A program made the position numbers and the translations under genes. Below are positions 59,740 to 64,000 of a DNA stretch of 64,000 bases, piece by piece. Within the stretch, counting starts at the first letter, position 1. Each line of letters begins with the position of its first letter. The DNA is taken from NCBI GenBank assembly GCA_037179515.1, contig JAXCGZ010013637.1:1-64000 (forward strand), in the 5' to 3' direction. The notes under the pieces were generated by a model. That model did not search any database. It saw only the letters and a program-made list of their open reading frames with translations, and was not told where the DNA came from. Origin of the DNA: Halocaridina rubra. Taxonomy: Eukaryota > Arthropoda > Malacostraca > Decapoda > Atyidae.

Positions 59740-61180
59740 GAAATAGCCCAGCACAGTATCCCGCAGCAGGAAAGCAGCCTGGCAATGAATCACAGCTGCT
59801 AAATTGCCTTACATGATATGACACAGCTGCGAAATAGTGCTACACACACACACACACAGTCATAAAATATAAAGGCCAAATAGCCTAGCAAGGAATCACA
59901 AAGCTGTAAAATAGCCTAGAGTGGAATTTCACAGCTAAAAAAAAAAAAATTGCCCAAAACGAAATCTCATGGCAATAAGATATCTCAGGGCGGAGTCTCA
60001 ACAGCATCAAAACTAGCTTAGTAAATCATATCACGATTAGATAGCCTAGCAAGGAATTTCATAGCTGTAATATAGCCTAGCATTGAATATTACAGCTGTA
60101 AAATAGCCCACCACGACATTTCATAGCTGTAGAATTACCCAGCCTAAGGTTGGGTAAATAGCTTAGCAAGGGATATCATGACTGGATAACTTAGTATGGA
60201 ATCTCATAGCACAAAATTAGCCTAGCATGGAATTTCACAACTGTAAAATAGCCCAAAATGGAACCTCATAGCAGTAAAATAACCTGGTATTGCTATCTAA
60301 CAGCAGTAAAATAGCCTAGAATGCTATCTCAAAGCACAAAAAATATAGCATAACAATCTCTTTGTATAAAACCTAGCAAATTTTCACAACAGAATATATA
60401 GACTATCACTGAATCAGACAACAGTAAAATAGCCTAGCGTGGAATCGATTATAAATAAATTAGCCTAGCATTCATTTTCAGAGCAGTATGATTAGCCTAG
60501 CATGGAACCTGTCATTGACTTCCACAGCACAATAATAGCCTAACACGTTATCTCACAGCAATAAATGTCCTAGTAAGACAGCTCACAGGGAAGATACAAC
60601 TTAACATGGAATCCCACAAAGCAAAAATTGTCTAGCACAAAAAATACTCTAGAGGGAATCTTAGGGCCCCCAAAATATAAAAAATAGACTAGAATGGAAT
60701 CTCACATCACACATAATAACCTAAAATACAGTATTACAGCTATATAACTTTGAAAAGAAAGTCTCTCACAGAAGCAAATAATTTCAATGAATCGCAGCAG
60801 CAAACACAGCCTAACATGATATTTCACAGCAAGAAAATACCTAACATGGAATCTCACACCACACATATAACCTAGGAAAAAATACCTTAGTGAGAATCTC
60901 AAGGAACAAAAAACATCCTCAGCATTGAGTCCCACAGCACGAAAATACCCAAGTGAGAATCTTAAGGCATAAAATATTTCCCTAGCACTTAACCATGCAG
61001 TACACAAAGTAACCCAGAATACAACATTACAGAAATAAAATATACTAGTAAGGAATCTAACAGCAGCAAAAGCAACCTAGTATGGAATTTCATAGCATAT
61101 GCTGTTATATAGCTTATTATGAATCTCTCAGCACAAAAAAATAACCAAACACGAGATCTCAATGTACCAATTGGTTATCT
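59740..61180 (+). repeat. Degenerate tandem array, unit about 30-40 bp
   Basis: Repeats of AAAATAGCCTAGCATGGAATC and TCACAGCA-like pieces, highly diverged and variable in length, for about 1.4 kb. Confidence 0.82.
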
Positions 61181-63600
61181 GTGAGGGATTCGTTTCAATT
61201 CCCGCGGACCGGGATTCGGCCTACATATACCCGATAAAGTCAACCTGATAATGGACACTCCTCACACCCCTTCCAAAGCACTCACCCCCCTGCAGGAGGT
61301 TGAAGGAAGGAGTTCTCATATTACATTCCGGTAAAAGGACACCAACTAGGGACGGACCGCAAAAGGACAGAATGTAAAAATAAAATGAAAATAAAAGATT
61401 CAGGAGAGATGTGCAATTTTTCTGAAAATTCCACGTGTGATTCTCAAGAGCAAAGGATCAAATGTTTGGACCAAGTCTGTTAACGCTGCTCCAATGGAGA
61501 AAATAAGCAATGTAAAAAAAAAAAAATTCTTCGTTCTGTCCACCTACGGATTAATCTCCAGAACCCCTCCTAACCGACCCTTCCATTCCCCCTGATCACC
61601 CCCAAATAACCCCTCAACCCCGCATCAGTCTATTGGGGACATTTAATCAGTCTACCCGACCCTTGACCCCACGGTAACATCTACCTCTAAACCTCACACC
61701 AACCCCCGAGCCATCACCTACCCACCTCCTTCCATTACTCTCAACTCTCGTGGTGGTCGACTTGTCGTGCAAAAGGAGGGGGGCAGGAGGATACTGTTGG
61801 TAGGAGGGTAGGTAATGGGGTAAGGGGTATAGGGCAGGCAGGTCCCTGCTACAGTGTGTTGTCCCCAAGGGAAGCCCCTTTTCTGCCTGGCCTGCACAAA
61901 CAACGCATTGGAGTTTGTCTTCAACCTCCTGAAGCCCTTACCATCTCAACTTCTCTAGCTAGCCTCTAACTCTCCTTCCTACACACGCCCTTCACGGCCC
62001 TTCTGAAGTGCCTTTTTTCCACAAGAAGGGCACGTTTGGGAAACTCTCAGAGCCATATATTGATGACCTTGAAGGGGGGAAGGTCCAAAATCGTCTTCAG
62101 TGGTTAAATATGGTGTTAGAGATAACGGAATTTTAACGATAGATATCTCGTTTTCGGAATATGTATCTAGGTTATACAAAAATCTAGAAAGACAATATTT
62201 GATTTTGTAATATGAATTTTCTAATTATAACATTCTAACGCATTAAAATACTTTTTCTGCAGACATTTTCAATACCTTTTTAAACTAAAAAATATATAAC
62301 TTAAATTGAAGAAAATTGAGAATATTATTGTAAGCAACCAAATCTTGAGTACACAGATACAAAAGCAAGATTAGGTTAGGTTAAGAGAGGCTGAAAAGTT
62401 CATTAATGAGATTTCAAAGGAGTTCTGTCGTGATTTGAGTACCATAAATTAATAATAAAAATATATTATTGAAATGTACAATTCAATATCGAGACTAATG
62501 AAAAAAGTTACATATTACCATGAAATATTATTGATTGTCAAATATTATACTTACCATTTCAGAAAATGTTAATGCAGACATAATTACCAGTAGATTCGGT
62601 AACAAAGCAGCAGTTAAATCTTAATTAATTTATCTAAAAATATCATATAATTATATCATAATTGTTGGGATATGCAATATCAATTTTACATATAAACACT
62701 TTCAAGGATAATTATCATTTTTAAACGGTACGGTAGAACATTAACAAACACAATTTGTAAATAGCACCAATAAAACAAATAAACTAACACACACTTAGCA
62801 CTGTTTTTCCCACTTAATTTACAGAATAGATAAATCGCACATGTAAAATGACACTTTATTTTTTTGGTATTCTCTACCTCTATTAATATATTTACTAAGT
62901 TTACTTTGTCACCCTGACAAGTTTTACATTCATGTGGGATGCAATTTAAGCTTCGTCCGTCACTTCCAAGCTTATAGACAGAAATCCGACAGACAGTGAC
63001 AGGATTTCAAATGAAAAAAAAATTTAAATTGAACACATGTGATCGTCTCCCAGCTCTGGGATAGCGCGAGGAGTGGCCAACAGCGCTACGAGACAGAGCG
63101 CTGGGTGGTGTGCGACTGGCTATCCTCGGCTACTTGGACCCCCAATTCTAAAACCATGGAATAGACCCCCCCTTTACCTATCCACCGACAACCCCCTGCC
63201 CCGAATCTCCCCCTTACCCATATCTCTCTCACATTTCCTCACCGAACTGTCCTTTCCCTCCCCGGTTGGCTAAATTACCGATAGGGACCGCTATACCTAC
63301 CCTTCGCAAACTCACCCATACCATTAAAATGCCATTTTTAAATATCACGTGGATTCTGAAAATATATATATGTAAATACGTAAATATAGATAAATAATAT
63401 AGAAAATTAAAGCCATGCAAGACTGAATTTTATTATTTTTTTTTTACTTCAAGACAAGTTACGGTGTAAATGCTTGTTAACTTTTTTTTTTTTTTTGCCC
63501 CGGACCGTAAATGACTTTATAAACAAGTTTACGTAGCCAGTAACAAGAAGTCAACGGTCGTTGTTGTTACTGTTAATATTTTCATCGCTACCCAGCCTTT
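61181..63600. other. No supported gene
   Basis: Unique sequence with C-rich patches (61250-61950, 63120-63270) and AT-rich sequence between. Short ORFs lack domains. Confidence 0.45.
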
Positions 63601-63602
63601 GC

Positions 63603-63604
<2 letters not shown>

Positions 63605-63638
<34 letters not shown>
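63605..63638. repeat. (GA)n microsatellite
   Basis: About 34 bp. Confidence 0.95.
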
Positions 63639-63639
<1 letters not shown>

Positions 63640-64000
63640 CTAACAGTATTAGCTGAGCAGGTCAGATTGCGCCTCCCCCCCTCGAGGGAATTTATCGAAA
63701 GACGAGTTTCCCTGGCAGTTTGTGACAGAGGGGGAGGGGGTTTGGAGGAGAGAGGAGAGGGAAACGGAAAGGCGTGCCAGCCTGCCTGAGCCCCTAGAGC
63801 ACAACAACAGAAGTGGCAGCAGGGGCTGTGACAGGTGGCCTGAGGCTGACGTAGACATCAACCCAAGACCCGGAGAAAACTTTTTTTGTGTGAGAGAGTG
63901 CAGCATTTGCCAAGCCAGTGGCGCTTGTTGCCGTTAGCGCTAAAACAGCAATGCTGTACTGCGGTTCTTTTACAGCAATTCTGGAACTATTATACCACTG
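63639..64000. other. No supported gene; GC-richer end of window
   Basis: Purine-rich stretch and a short + strand ORF (63722-63937) with no domain. A promoter for something beyond the window cannot be excluded. Confidence 0.3.

Overview
The window looks like nuclear DNA of a decapod crustacean. It is AT-rich, very rich in dinucleotide and trinucleotide microsatellites (GA/CT, TA, AAT/ATT, some over 100 bp), has spliceosomal introns, and carries many tRNA-derived SINEs and broken non-LTR retrotransposons. No bacterial, organellar or viral genes were seen. The decapod assignment is inference from repeat style; the species cannot be named from sequence alone.

The main gene is on the minus strand from 32110 down to 14823. 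I resolved 11 exons (coding from 31951) that join in frame to a 1696-residue protein: an N-terminal region, a BTB/POZ domain split by a GC-AG intron, a long Ser/Thr-rich linker, three tandem CXXC zinc fingers, an acidic stretch followed by an AT-hook-like Arg/Gly run, and a polar C-terminus. A BTB dimerisation module joined to three CpG-reading-type fingers is not an architecture I know from characterised fly or vertebrate families, and is the best candidate here for something undescribed. The last intron but one (about 5 kb) is filled with SINEs and degenerate retrotransposon pieces. A spliced 5' UTR implies an upstream non-coding first exon that I could not place.

A second, intronless gene candidate lies at 4190-4900 (+): a 236-residue bZIP-like protein with an internal 20-residue duplication. 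It is preceded by four tandem 50-bp repeats, the last of which has acquired a short upstream ORF.

Region by region: 1-3 kb holds a LINE 3' end, a 74-bp tandem repeat and a 1.9-kb array of a 50-bp satellite. 3-5 kb holds the bZIP gene. 5-8.2 kb is a nest of a CR1-like LINE inside a SINE, next to a large inverted repeat. 8.4-11.2 kb is microsatellites, a terminal-inverted-repeat element, minisatellites and a Penelope-like remnant. 11.8-12.0 kb is a near-perfect foldback element. 12.3-14.8 kb is the probable 3' UTR and flank of the BTB-CXXC gene. 14.8-32.1 kb is that gene. 32-36 kb is LINE and SINE debris. 36.3-64 kb is gene-poor, packed with microsatellites (GA almost always on the + strand), SINE copies, LINE tails and a 1.4-kb degenerate tandem array at 59.7-61.2 kb.

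No perfect microsatellite of 40 bp or more occurs between 11225 and 36318, a region that brackets the BTB-CXXC gene.
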